Shown: positions 34,001 through 44,079 of the stretch, piece by piece | How positions within the stretch are numbered: the first letter of the stretch is position 1 | Layout of the letters: each line of letters opens with the position of its first letter | Assembly: GCA_022695795.1 (NCBI GenBank) | Contig: MU404176.1 | Coordinates: 1 to 64,000, forward strand | Reading direction: 5' to 3' | Length of the DNA: 64,000 nt | Origin: Biscogniauxia marginata | Taxonomy: Eukaryota; Ascomycota; Sordariomycetes; Xylariales; Xylariaceae | The notes under the pieces: model-generated | Databases searched by the model: none | What the model was told of the DNA's origin: nothing | Seen by the model: the letters and a program-made list of their open reading frames with translations, nothing else | Translations under genes and position numbers: made by a program

Positions 34001-36517
34001 ATGGTAGAACTTCCCAATTGCTCGTCTCCAATTGCCCTTGCCCCTTTAAATATCGTTCCATCTGCACCGACAATGGCCGCTCGGATCGAAGCGCCAGTCC
34101 GAAGCAAGGAGTTGTCAAACCAAGGCCGCAAGAACGCATCCGACTGTGAAAGCTCTGACGAAGACGACGATGGCATTCCTCGCCGAGTCAAAATAATATC
34201 ACCTTCAAAACACATGGCTGTTCCACCCTTGCAACTAGCCAGCACACGACCGAATCTGAAGAGATCCTTCCAGACCTTCAAGCATGACCGACGCGCTAGC
34301 TACCCCGACACTCATAACGATTTGGTCTTCTATCCCGGCCTATCTAAGAAGCGAAATGTTGACAACTGGGCCGACATTAGAGGCCCTCGCATTCTCCCGA
34401 CGCCGGCTTCCTCTCATCCTGCGCACACAGTGAAAGATGCCCCGTTTCAACATGAAAGCGCCGGCTCGAGCGCTGAAGATGAAGTCCCGGAGAACGTAAT
34501 CTACTTCGTGAACTCCGCATTACATCCAAGGCCCCAGGGCGGGCCCGAACAACACCGACGCCAGAAATTATCCTCCCCGAGCCATCAACCACCAAGCGAA
34601 CTGAGCCAAGAAGGCGAATACGCGGACAACATCAATATTGTGAACGGGGAGGAAGAGCAAGAGTGGGAGCAAGAGGAAGAGGTAGAGAATCCTAGTCACG
34701 CTACCGAGTCGCAATATCCCAGCCTAAGGAAAACCGAGAACGGTAGAGAAACCAAAGATTTGAGTGGCGAGGCTAGAGACCAGGACGGAGCTAATTTTGC
34801 GACTGCCGGCAGCATTGAATATTTGCCTCACCTGAATGGCTCAATAAACAAGGAAATTACACTAGAAGCAAATCCAGAGGGGGGTCGTCAGGATCTAGGA
34901 GCCAATCCAGATGAAGTGTCAGGTTCATCTGAGGAACCAAAACAGCCAGAGGAACCTAATACTGGTACACAGGCACACATAGGACGGCGTCATGCTCAAT
35001 CAATTCAACAGTCCCCGCCTCCGGGTGACGAGGTGAAGGAGTCAAGCAAACCCCTCCGCAGGTCGCATCGTATCCAATCTGCTACCGGCCGATCACAACA
35101 GGCTCCTAGACTCCATGTACCTGACCATCCACCCAAGACAAAGCCTGGAGATGGAGACTACTGCGCGGAAACGATCGATGGTCTCGAGGCCGATGAAGAA
35201 GAAGAAGCAGATATCGATCTATCTGCCGGGGAGAGCTTTGAGCAAGATGTCAAGCGCTTCAGAAGTTTCCATGTTACGGGCACAGACAACGTTAAGCACT
35301 TTGAAGGCCCCCCTGACGACGACCTGATTGCTATACATCTTGATTACCAACCTCTCAGACGAGCATGCAAACTTATGACGTACAACGCCTGGACCGGGAG
35401 GAAGGTCGATTGGCAATGGCGGCCTTTCACCTGTGATGATGCGGTAACTTTACCGGGCCGAACTATACTTTCCCTTTTAGTAAAGCTCGAGAGGCTATAC
35501 GATGCAGCACCAACTGCACCTAAACTCCCGGAGCGGAACAGGTCTCTTAGAAAGTCTAAACTCATGGAGCAGAACAGGTTTCTTAGGGAGCATAGTGATC
35601 TACTAAACTATTACTTGGCGAAAATAGAGCTTGTCGTAGACCACATTCGTACGGAACGACTCGCAAGCCTAAAGCGCAATACATCGACTTTGAATACTGA
35701 TAATGAGAAACGCAAGGAAATGGCTCAAGAACTTATATATCTTATCATCCCGATGTTGCTGCATGTTCTTGCATCTGCCTGGAGACTTGGAGGCGGGAAC
35801 CTGGATCAGACATTATTTACGAGTTCTACTACGGAGCTCCTTAAAAGGGTAGTGCACTGGATCCGGTCTCTGTGCCGTCCTTTGCTTGGAGAGTTGCGGC
35901 GTTCTCCATTGAAAGAGGAGCCTTCTTCTGTAAGCGAGAAAAACAAATGGCATAAGAAGAACGCGAGAAGAGAAGAGCTCAACGACATCATGGAACCTCT
36001 TCTTAGAGTCATGCAAGATGCACCCGATAGGCTTGAAGAGGAGGAAAATCGTGTCGTCCGTGAGCTTTCAGACCACAGACGAGAGTTGCGAAAGCGAAAA
36101 GAAAAAGAAGCGCAACGAAAGCGTGAGGAAGAAGCAAAGCTGAGATCAATCGAGGAGCAGAGGGTGAGGTCATTGATGTCCATTCGAGGCGTTTATTACC
36201 CCCTCGGATCGTCACCGCTACCATCATCCCCAGAGAGGTTGCCAGCATCTTCTGCGTCATCGTCTTACAGACCGCCGCAGTGGTCATTTGAAGAGAAGGT
36301 CTTCCTCTTCAAGAAGATCCAAGAGTCGTATCCCATAATGCCGAACTTGAAGATACTTCGTTTAGAAGTCGGGAAAACGGTCAACGAAATGGAGAATATG
36401 GCAGAAGAATTATTAGAAATAATGCTCGAAGCCGTGGAACCCGAAGAGACGGCAGAAAGCAGAAGCGCCGAAGTTCAGGAAATAATGGAGGGTTACAGGT
36501 TGGCTTATAGGCATTGA
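34001..36517 (+). CDS. Large nuclear-type protein of unknown function
   Basis: Single-exon frame of 838 residues from the first ATG; a second in-frame ATG at 34073 (MAARIEAPVRSK) could be the true start. Residues 1 to about 430 are disordered, rich in Ser, Glu, Pro and Arg/Lys, with acidic runs (SSDEDDD, EEQEWEQEEEVE). Residues about 445-620 look folded and helical (RRACKLMTYNAWTGRKVDWQW, LIYLIIPMLLHVLASAWRLGG). A Lys/Glu/Arg-rich coiled coil lies at about 665-730. Near the C terminus PPQWSFEEKVFLFKKIQESYP resembles the first helix of a Myb/SANT repeat, followed by a leucine-rich helix. I do not recognise the family; a chromatin or kinetochore role would be speculative. A 20-bp imperfect duplication at 35,531/35,567 repeats an NR-x-LR motif. 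Confidence 0.75.
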   Translation: MVELPNCSSPIALAPLNIVPSAPTMAARIEAPVRSKELSNQGRKNASDCESSDEDDDGIPRRVKIISPSKHMAVPPLQLASTRPNLKRSFQTFKHDRRASYPDTHNDLVFYPGLSKKRNVDNWADIRGPRILPTPASSHPAHTVKDAPFQHESAGSSAEDEVPENVIYFVNSALHPRPQGGPEQHRRQKLSSPSHQPPSELSQEGEYADNINIVNGEEEQEWEQEEEVENPSHATESQYPSLRKTENGRETKDLSGEARDQDGANFATAGSIEYLPHLNGSINKEITLEANPEGGRQDLGANPDEVSGSSEEPKQPEEPNTGTQAHIGRRHAQSIQQSPPPGDEVKESSKPLRRSHRIQSATGRSQQAPRLHVPDHPPKTKPGDGDYCAETIDGLEADEEEEADIDLSAGESFEQDVKRFRSFHVTGTDNVKHFEGPPDDDLIAIHLDYQPLRRACKLMTYNAWTGRKVDWQWRPFTCDDAVTLPGRTILSLLVKLERLYDAAPTAPKLPERNRSLRKSKLMEQNRFLREHSDLLNYYLAKIELVVDHIRTERLASLKRNTSTLNTDNEKRKEMAQELIYLIIPMLLHVLASAWRLGGGNLDQTLFTSSTTELLKRVVHWIRSLCRPLLGELRRSPLKEEPSSVSEKNKWHKKNARREELNDIMEPLLRVMQDAPDRLEEEENRVVRELSDHRRELRKRKEKEAQRKREEEAKLRSIEEQRVRSLMSIRGVYYPLGSSPLPSSPERLPASSASSSYRPPQWSFEEKVFLFKKIQESYPIMPNLKILRLEVGKTVNEMENMAEELLEIMLEAVEPEETAESRSAEVQEIMEGYRLAYRH
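35531..35586 (+). repeat. In-frame imperfect duplication within the 838-aa gene
   Basis: 20-nt copies at 35,531-35,550 and 35,567-35,586 differ at two positions and are 36 nt apart, encoding ERNRSLR and EQNRFLR. Confidence 0.85.
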
Positions 36518-37730
36518 AAGGAGAATCTACGCTTAATTACCGCTGAGTTACCTAAGTGGTGCGCGAGATACCCGTATCGTTTTTTTTGTCAACGTTGTTT
36601 TTAGAGTTGCATAGTTGAAGGTGTACTGCTTCTAGGTTTCCATTTTTACCTATCAACGTCGACGACCTACCGACCCGACTGACCGACCTTTCGTGGTAGG
36701 CTTGTAGATCTATTTGACATAAGCAGAATGATAGGTATGGACTTTTGAGCTTATTCACTAGTGTAGCTAAGATTAGGTAGACTAGAAGACATGCGATCGA
36801 AGTTCCCATGATTATTATCCGATCTGATGTATCAAGCTGCCCAACGGCGGACTGCCACATCACCCTAGCACATGCGTAGATGCGTAGTCTGTTGCAAGTC
36901 ATCCAGACATGCTTGCAGGATCTCAGCTGCGTTTAGGCCATCGGTTCGCTGGGGGTGGGCAAGCCAGACAGCCTGGGCCCCCTTTTAGCGCGGGGTGATG
37001 GCTTTAAGCCGGGACTTGCAGGACCTGAGGTGACATTGCTACTGCAGCTCTAGCTCTTTCTCCTTTTTCTTTTTTCTCGAAGTCCAAGAAATCTACACTA
37101 CATACGCCGCTGTAGACACCGCCAATGATTCAATCGATTGAGCCCCACCTTCTCCTCCGCGTGCCTTGCGACGCCGACGCATCCTGCAGGTCGCGCACCC
37201 GTACCTACTACGGCTTCTGGCAATTGGAGGACTCTAGGTTAGATGTTTCCATATTGATGTAGGCAAGGGTTTCTCAAAATCGCCGATTAAACCACAGGCG
37301 GCGAAGCCTCGTGGGGAACTACATGATGTATGTGCATCGATATCTATACATGCATAACATAACCCTCATTGGTTGTGTCCTTTTCACCCTCCTTACTAAT
37401 TGGACAAGGGATTAGTGAGTTTCAATAGGCTACATGTGAGTTCGTTGATTGAGCTTATCTTCTAGAAACTTGGAAGAAAAAGATTGGATCGGGTTTGCAG
37501 CCAAGGTTTGACATGGCAACTTTTCTGCATATTGGGGTTGAATCGAATTGGTGAATCGAGTTGCATCTAGATGATAGTTACTGACTAGGTACCTAAGGTA
37601 TTATATTTGATACTACATACTACATACTTATGTACTGTAACTACTACAACTACCGCAACTGCTACCTGCCACCACATAATACCGATCCGACGAGGACTTG
37701 ACCCATGGATGGAGAAAGGCTGATATTGAT

Positions 37731-37760
37731 GTTTGTTGTTGTTATTATTATTGTTGTTTT
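37731..37760. repeat. GTT/ATT trinucleotide tract
   Basis: Imperfect trinucleotide repetition read directly in the non-coding upstream region. Confidence 0.85.
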
Positions 37761-38836
37761 CTTAGCCAAGGGCCCGCTCCCCTTTGAGCATCGAAGAAAG
37801 GCACTGGGCAACACAACACCGCTCTCAACTCGCTACCTCGTTGATCCACTTGTGACGAAGGTTGGTACCTGGGTCTAGCCGTTCAGAAGGTCTCAACTAT
37901 TGGCAACGTTGGGCGGATTGTTTGGTAGCCTTATCTGAGCTTCTGATACGTGGGTTTGTGCTGCCGAGACAGGCAGAGTGTCATGGCATAAAGAGACATG
38001 AATCTTCACATAGTTAAAAACACGATTTATTTAATGCGTGCCGTGTATCAGACGCCAATCAACCTTACTCAGACCTCCTTGCTTTCCCGCTGCAGTCCCT
38101 CTCAACTAACTTGTTTGAGAGATATTATCAGGTTAGCTGATTCGTGTTGCACATATCTAGTTGGGAGGAATACCTAGGTAGGTAGGTAGACTGCTATAAT
38201 CGTTGACCCGAGGTGCTAAGCACCCCTGTAAACAAACCCCCTGTTGATAGTTGATTGGACCCCACCGACGAGAAATTCCCTACTGCGGTTTAGCGTACAT
38301 GCTCCTAGCGTCCTTTTTGTGGTGCCTTCCCTCTTCAATCTCCCACCCAGCTTGTCGGTCTCATTAAAACCAACTCCCTCTTCTTCCTCTCATTTTTATC
38401 CCTCTCATCCATCCCCCCCTTAACAAGTTCTACCTCGAAGGGTCTGGAAACAGGAGGTTCACTCGCGTCGCAAGAAGACGACTGTCAGTGCCTTGCTGAA
38501 TCATCGTGCCCAACGTCATTCGCACCAAAGCCTCGCAACCATTCCACCAGGTGCGATTCCCATTCGTATCTACCTGGCGAGGCGGCGCTTAGCAGATCAA
38601 TATCAAGCGCGGGACAGAAACGAAAAGGGGGAGTTGGAGAGACAGTTTGACAGGTCAGTCAGTTAACCCCTAACCACCATCACATTGCCACACCCCTTTA
38701 TGACGTGTCGCAGCGGGAATCACAGTACTGCGTGCTATTATCTGATAATGCGACTGGATCCTCTCCTGCTGCCCCCGTTCTCCCTCCTCCACATCTTCTG
38801 TCAACTACCAATTGCCATCTTACACCTCGGCGTTGC

Positions 38837-38908
38837 ATGCTGGAGCTGACGGAAAACCCTTTCTCCAGTGTCAACGAACCTTTCTCCATCCCGATACCTG
38901 CCCATTAG
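38837..38908 (+). promoter_or_regulatory. Possible upstream ORF in the leader of the coiled-coil gene
   Basis: A 23-codon ATG frame ends 47 nt before the main start. It matters only if this stretch is transcribed and unspliced, which the CT-rich block 400 bp upstream suggests but does not prove. Confidence 0.3.
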
Positions 38909-38955
38909 GCAAGCCGATATCAGTTCAACAATACCAAGCTTCATAGACCGTAATC

Positions 38956-41900
38956 ATGTCTGATGCTGAGGGATTTGAGCATGTCCCGAACGAGGGCGAG
39001 TCCATTATCTCTGAGGATACTGCCGTCACCGGTACAACCGATGCTCCCAAGTCTCCTGAGTCGTCGGTGAAATCTGCGACGAACGGGTCCAAGCCTGAAG
39101 ACACTGCAGCTACCAAGCGACCGGGTGCCACGACATCTGCAACCCGTCGCCCTGGTACGACTACTACGGCTACCGCCCCGAAGGCCTCCACAGCTACCGC
39201 TGCGCGCGCTGGTGGTGTTCTGAGTAAGCCACCGACTCGCCCTCCCGCCGGTAGCACTGTCAAGAAGCCTACTGGCACTACCTCTGCCCTAGGCCACAGG
39301 GTGCAGCCGTCAATATCGGAAGACGAAAAGAAGAAATCGACCATGACTGCGGCCGCCCGGCGAGCCTCGAGCGTGGCAAGTAACGTGACCACGTCTCCTT
39401 CGAAGCCAAGAACAACCCCGTCAACAACAACAACTGCGGCGGCTAGAAAACCCTCTGTTCCACCAAGCACCGTATCGCCGAGAACTGCCACTACGACTAG
39501 AACGACGTCTACTACAGGTGCTCCTAGTGCTCGTACTACCCCAGGCGCGAGGGCTACTACTGCCAGTGCTCCGTCAGAGGCCAGGAAGCGCCTGTCTACC
39601 GTTGGAAGCTCTCCAGTGACTTCCGCTTCGACAAGGCACGCGGCGCGCCCTTCTACATCCTCATCTGCCTCCGTAAAGGAAGTCGAAGACCTGAAGGCGA
39701 AACTTGCCGAGAAAGAGACTGAAGTTGAGTCATTGAAGGAGCAGGTCGCTTCCTCGCAGGGGAAGATAGCCGAGCTAGAGGAGAAGATCAAGTCCGAAGT
39801 AGATGGCATCAAGGATAGTGAAGAGTCCGTGAGAAAGGGCCACGAAGAACTCGTGGAGGCTTTGAAGGCCACCCACATCACAGAAAAAGAAGCTCTGGGT
39901 ACTAAGGTTGCCGAGGCTCTCGAAAAACTGAAGACCGCTGAGGAGCAACTTGAAGGCCACAAGGCCGAGCTTACCAACCTGACTAGTTCCCAAGAAGCCA
40001 AGGACCACGAGATCACTGCCTTGCAGAGCAAGCTAGAGTCTCTCCAGCTTGACAAGGACTCCAGCACAAAGGACACTGAAGCAGCTTTGGCCAAGGCTGC
40101 AGAAGAGCAGGCTACCAAATTGGCAGAACTGCAGAAATCTCTAGACGAGCAGCACCAAGCGGCAGTTGAGGCCCTGAAAACCGCCCATGCAGCTAAAATT
40201 GACCAAGACAAGGCAGCCTCGGGGGAGCACGAGAAGGCCCTCGAGGAGCTCAAGAACAAGAATGAACTGTTGCAGAGCAAGGTTAATGAGCTGACCTCGT
40301 CCACTGAAAATGAAGGTGCGGTCAACGCTTCTAGGATCTCTGCCCTCGAGGCCGAACTTGCGGGACTCAAGATCAGCGCCGAAGAGGACAAAGCTGCGCT
40401 CGCCGCTGCCCTAGCAGAGGTGGAGGATTTGAAGACGAGACTCGCAGAATCGATAGCCCTCGTCGACGCTACAAGGGAGGAGCTCACCAATATCAAGTTC
40501 GAATTCGCTACCGTGCAGGAGGAACTCATTCAAGCCAAGGCAGAACTGTCTTCTAGTTCCGGTCTCAGCGACCAGGTGAATGAGATCAAGGATAAATACG
40601 AGAAACTCGAACAAGAACACAAGACTTCATTGAACACACATGAGAACCAGCTGAAGCAGATCTCCCAGGACTACGAAAACGAGATCGAGAGTCTCAAGGG
40701 GGACGCTTTCTTCAAGCGCAAGTTCCAGATATTGGATGAAGAACATCAAGAACTTCTGTCCAAATTTGAACAACTGACGGGAACACACTCTGCTTCGACT
40801 GAGAGCCACGCAGAGGAGTTGAAAGCTGCCAAGGCTGAATACGAAGCTGCTGCCACGGCACTTGCAACGAACGAAGCAGAACACCAGAAAGCTCTGGATG
40901 CTTTGCAGGCTAGTCACGCGATGGACCTGGAGAATGCCAAGAGCGGCGCTTCCACCGACAAGGAGGCATATTTAGCCGAGCTGGAATCCCTGAAGGCTAG
41001 CCATGCAAAGCAGATTGAGCTACTTAAGTCTGAAAGCGAGGCCGCTCTAGCAAAGGAGCTGGACGCATTGAAGGCGGCGCATGCTCAGGCACTCGAAGCT
41101 CAGAAGTTGGACGCGGAAGATCTGATCGTTCAGCTGAAGACCAGCCATGCAGAAGCGCTTTCGAACAGAGAGTCAGATGACGGAGCCCATATTGCTCAAC
41201 TAGAAGCGTTGAAGAGGACTGTGGAACAAGCGCATGCAGAACTCGAGAAAGCGAAGGAGAGCCATGCTGTAGCTTTCGAAGCGTTCAAGAAGGAGACCGA
41301 TGATGCTCACTCTGCCGAAGTCGAGAAATTGATTACCATGCAGGCTGAATCCGTCGAAGCAGCACGGAAAGAGGCCGCCGGCTCTCAGGAGGGTGCGATC
41401 GAGGCGCTTGAAGCCAGGCATGCTCAGGCTATTGAGGAACTGACAAAAGCGCACGAGGGCAAACTATCGTCTGAGGTTGAAAAGTTGATCGCAATTCAAA
41501 ACCAGGCTGTAGAAACAGCAAGAAGCGAGGCCTCGGACCAGCTCAAGAGTGCGGTCGACGAGCTCGAAGCAAAGCATGCTCAGGCTATCGAGGAGCTCAC
41601 AAAGAACTACGAGAGCAAGCTAGCTGCTGCAGCCTCCGACTTGGTCAACCACCAGGCCTCCACCTCGGAAGTTAACACGGCCTTGGCTAAGGCGCAAGAG
41701 CAGATCGCGAACCTTGAAGCCGAGCTAGTTGAAGCAAAGTCGAAGAACACTCTCCTTGCTCAAGCCCAGGAAGAGGTCGAACAACTACATCAACACCTCG
41801 CAGGGGCTAAAATGAATAATGTCGAACTTATGGCCGAGCTTGACACTCTGAAAAGCCAGAAACCAGACACCTCGATTGCAGATGCCTTAAAGTTGGAACT

Positions 41901-42871
41901 CTTCGAGCTGAAGAAGGCTCATGAGGAGGCTGTCGCCAATGCACAAGAAGCAGCAACCAAATCTGCTTCTGACTTGGATGCTTCTGACTTGGATGCTTTG
42001 CGGAAAGAAATTGATGCTAAGAAGACAGATCTTGAATCCCTCAAGGCGCAATTGGAGGCAGCCAAAGAGGATGCTCTCATCGCGCAGAAAGACCTCGATG
42101 CGCACAAGAACGATACAGACGCGAAAATCAAGAATCAGGAAGCCGATTACAAGGACATGTACGAAAGCTTTACCAATATGGTTGAAGAAGAGCAGAAGAA
42201 GCGAGCGGCGGCCGAGAAGGAGGCCAACGACATCAAATCAAGGTTCGCAGAGATGGAGGCTCTCATCAAGGTCAAAGAAGCGGAAATCGTAGAAGCCAAG
42301 GTCCGTCCTCCTACCCTAGTCCTCTAAAAAGAATAGAGTGCCGCTGTTGCAGTTTGGAGACAAGCTCGCTAATTTATAAGTAGACGAGTGCTGCAACTCC
42401 TAGGCAGGGTCTTGCGGCAAGCCGCTTTGCCGACGACGGCGTCGAGACTAATGGCAGAAATGGAGATACTCCCGAGTATGAGCTTTCCGCGGCTGCAGGT
42501 GAGGAGCCAGATCATTCCTCAGCAGCGGTGAGTGTGGTGCGCAAGTTTCCTTATATACCCCCTACTTGCTAGTCGACACACCCGCTCTCCTCCCGACCCA
42601 TCCCTTCTATGATGTCGACACAGCATACCCCTATGAGCAGGTTATGACTAACTTAACTGCTCAAACAGCTCTCACAGATGAAGCTAGATCTCAAGGGCCT
42701 ACAGGCTATCGATAACGAAATGAGAGATCGAAATCTGCGGTATGTAGAACCTATGCGGACTGGCTGGTAGCAAATCCACTACATGATCCGATGCCGCAAA
42801 TGAATCAATCTTAGACTGACGAAGCTTGCAGCATGTTGGGGTCGATGACGAATATGAAGCAGAGTTCATGA
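38956..42871 (+). CDS. Long coiled-coil protein with Thr/Ser/Ala-rich N terminus
   Basis: Predicted 1,191 residues in four exons: 38956-42300, 42408-42527, 42669-42739 and 42832-42871. The 3' exons are short but keep frame and end MLGSMTNMKQSS. Residues 1 to about 240 are basic, Thr/Ser/Ala/Pro-rich and disordered, of the kind that binds microtubules or other acidic partners. Residues about 243-1,110 are almost continuous heptad coiled coil, rich in E, K, A and L, with a recurring SHA/AHA...LEALKA pattern that suggests internal amplification. Fungal proteins of this type are often labelled M protein repeat protein and are probably cytoskeletal or scaffold proteins; the exact role is unknown. 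No signal or membrane segment. A 15-nt perfect tandem duplication at 41,965-41,994 repeats ASDLD. Confidence 0.82.
41965..41994 (+). repeat. 15-bp tandem duplication in coding sequence
   Basis: Two identical head-to-tail 15-nt units encode ASDLD twice and keep the frame of the coiled-coil gene. Confidence 0.95.
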
Positions 42872-44079
42872 GCCGAAGTCCGTGATGACCTTTAATGACC
42901 GATTTCCTAATTCTGTTGTCCATTCGATGCGATTATGCCTTGCTGTCAGTCTTGATGAGCGGCTTCGTGTCATTGGAGCCCTACGATGTTTTAATGTTTG
43001 CTCCACATACTTACTGGTTTATTTGGCTCGCAAGTTGCCATGCTGCCGACCTTCTTTGATTACCCGGAGCCTAGAAAGCTCTATTGCCTACCTCCGCTCG
43101 CATAGCGGCAACCTATTGTTTGCATTCTTTGCATAACCCACATAGCACCTCTTACTATCCCCGACATGTGCTGTATGTCATTCACTGCTACATACGAACG
43201 AAAGCGGATCTTTCTCCTGAGCCTTTGGGTTCTCTGGGTGGACGAATAGATGATTGATCGTTGGCACACTTGAAACAAGACGCTTGTGGGAAAACGCCTT
43301 TTATTTTATTTTCGCTATGAACTCTTGTAATAGAAACTGCTGTGTTGGACAATACCTTACCGGTTTGGATGGTGCCCATTGAATCGATTCGATGTGGCGA
43401 TGTCTGGATGCGTGTATGCATAGGAAGAAGTGATTTGGCGGTTTGAGGATGATTCCATTGGCTAATTGCTTTCTTTCGGACCGTGTGTCTATCTTATTAG
43501 TCAGTCGAAATGGACGATACCCCCCTTTCTCTCGCTGATTATTCTTGTTCCGTTCCACTTCTGAGAGTTGTGATAATGTCATGATAAAATTGTGAAGATA
43601 AGCACTGAGCCTGTGAAATTGATGGCCTATCTCGCTAAGCCTTAAGAGGTCTTGGCTTGTAGGATACTCCTATAGCGGGTGGGTTAGAGTAGATGTTCAC
43701 ACTCCGGCGCCTAGTAGTAGCAAGCATGTCTAACCTTGACGTGTTGTATGAGAGTTTCAATTATATGTTGATTATTCTTGAATGCTAGGTCGACTGTAGC
43801 TAACCAGTTTCATGGCTCATGTATCTATCTACTTCTCATCTCAATCGCACTATCGCTCTCCCATCTTTGCCATCCTTTTGCCTCCTTTCACTTTGTTCTA
43901 CCTACGTATATGATATGCATTGATGATATAAATAATCCTATAGGCTTCCCACGGTCTTGCCGTCCCGTAGCAGCTCCTAAGACGCTCCCTAAATCCTCCT
44001 CGCTAGCCGCCGCACGCCGGGCCTTTCCGCTCAACTGAGCGAGTTGGAAGCGGGTCATAGGAGCAAAATCTTAAGCGAA
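42872..44079. other. Convergent intergenic region before the P450
   Basis: About 1.2 kb between convergent 3' ends. Only short ORFs without family resemblance on either strand. Confidence 0.6.

Larger units (their letters stand above)
36518..38955. other. Long upstream region of the coiled-coil gene
   Basis: About 2.4 kb with no supported gene. Features: GTT/ATT tract (37,731-37,760), TAGGTACCTAAGGTA at 37,585-37,600, CCTAGGTAGGTAGGTAGA at 38,172-38,190, and a CT-rich block (38,360-38,430) typical of a fungal transcription start. Sequence from about 38,430 to 38,955 is probably a long 5' leader, possibly with its own intron. Confidence 0.55.

Noticed and set aside
38925..40529. 534-codon open frame antisense to the coiled-coil gene
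   Set aside because: It is Ser/Ala/Val-rich low complexity, mirrors the codon pattern of the sense gene, and has no domain signature. The sense frame explains the sequence.
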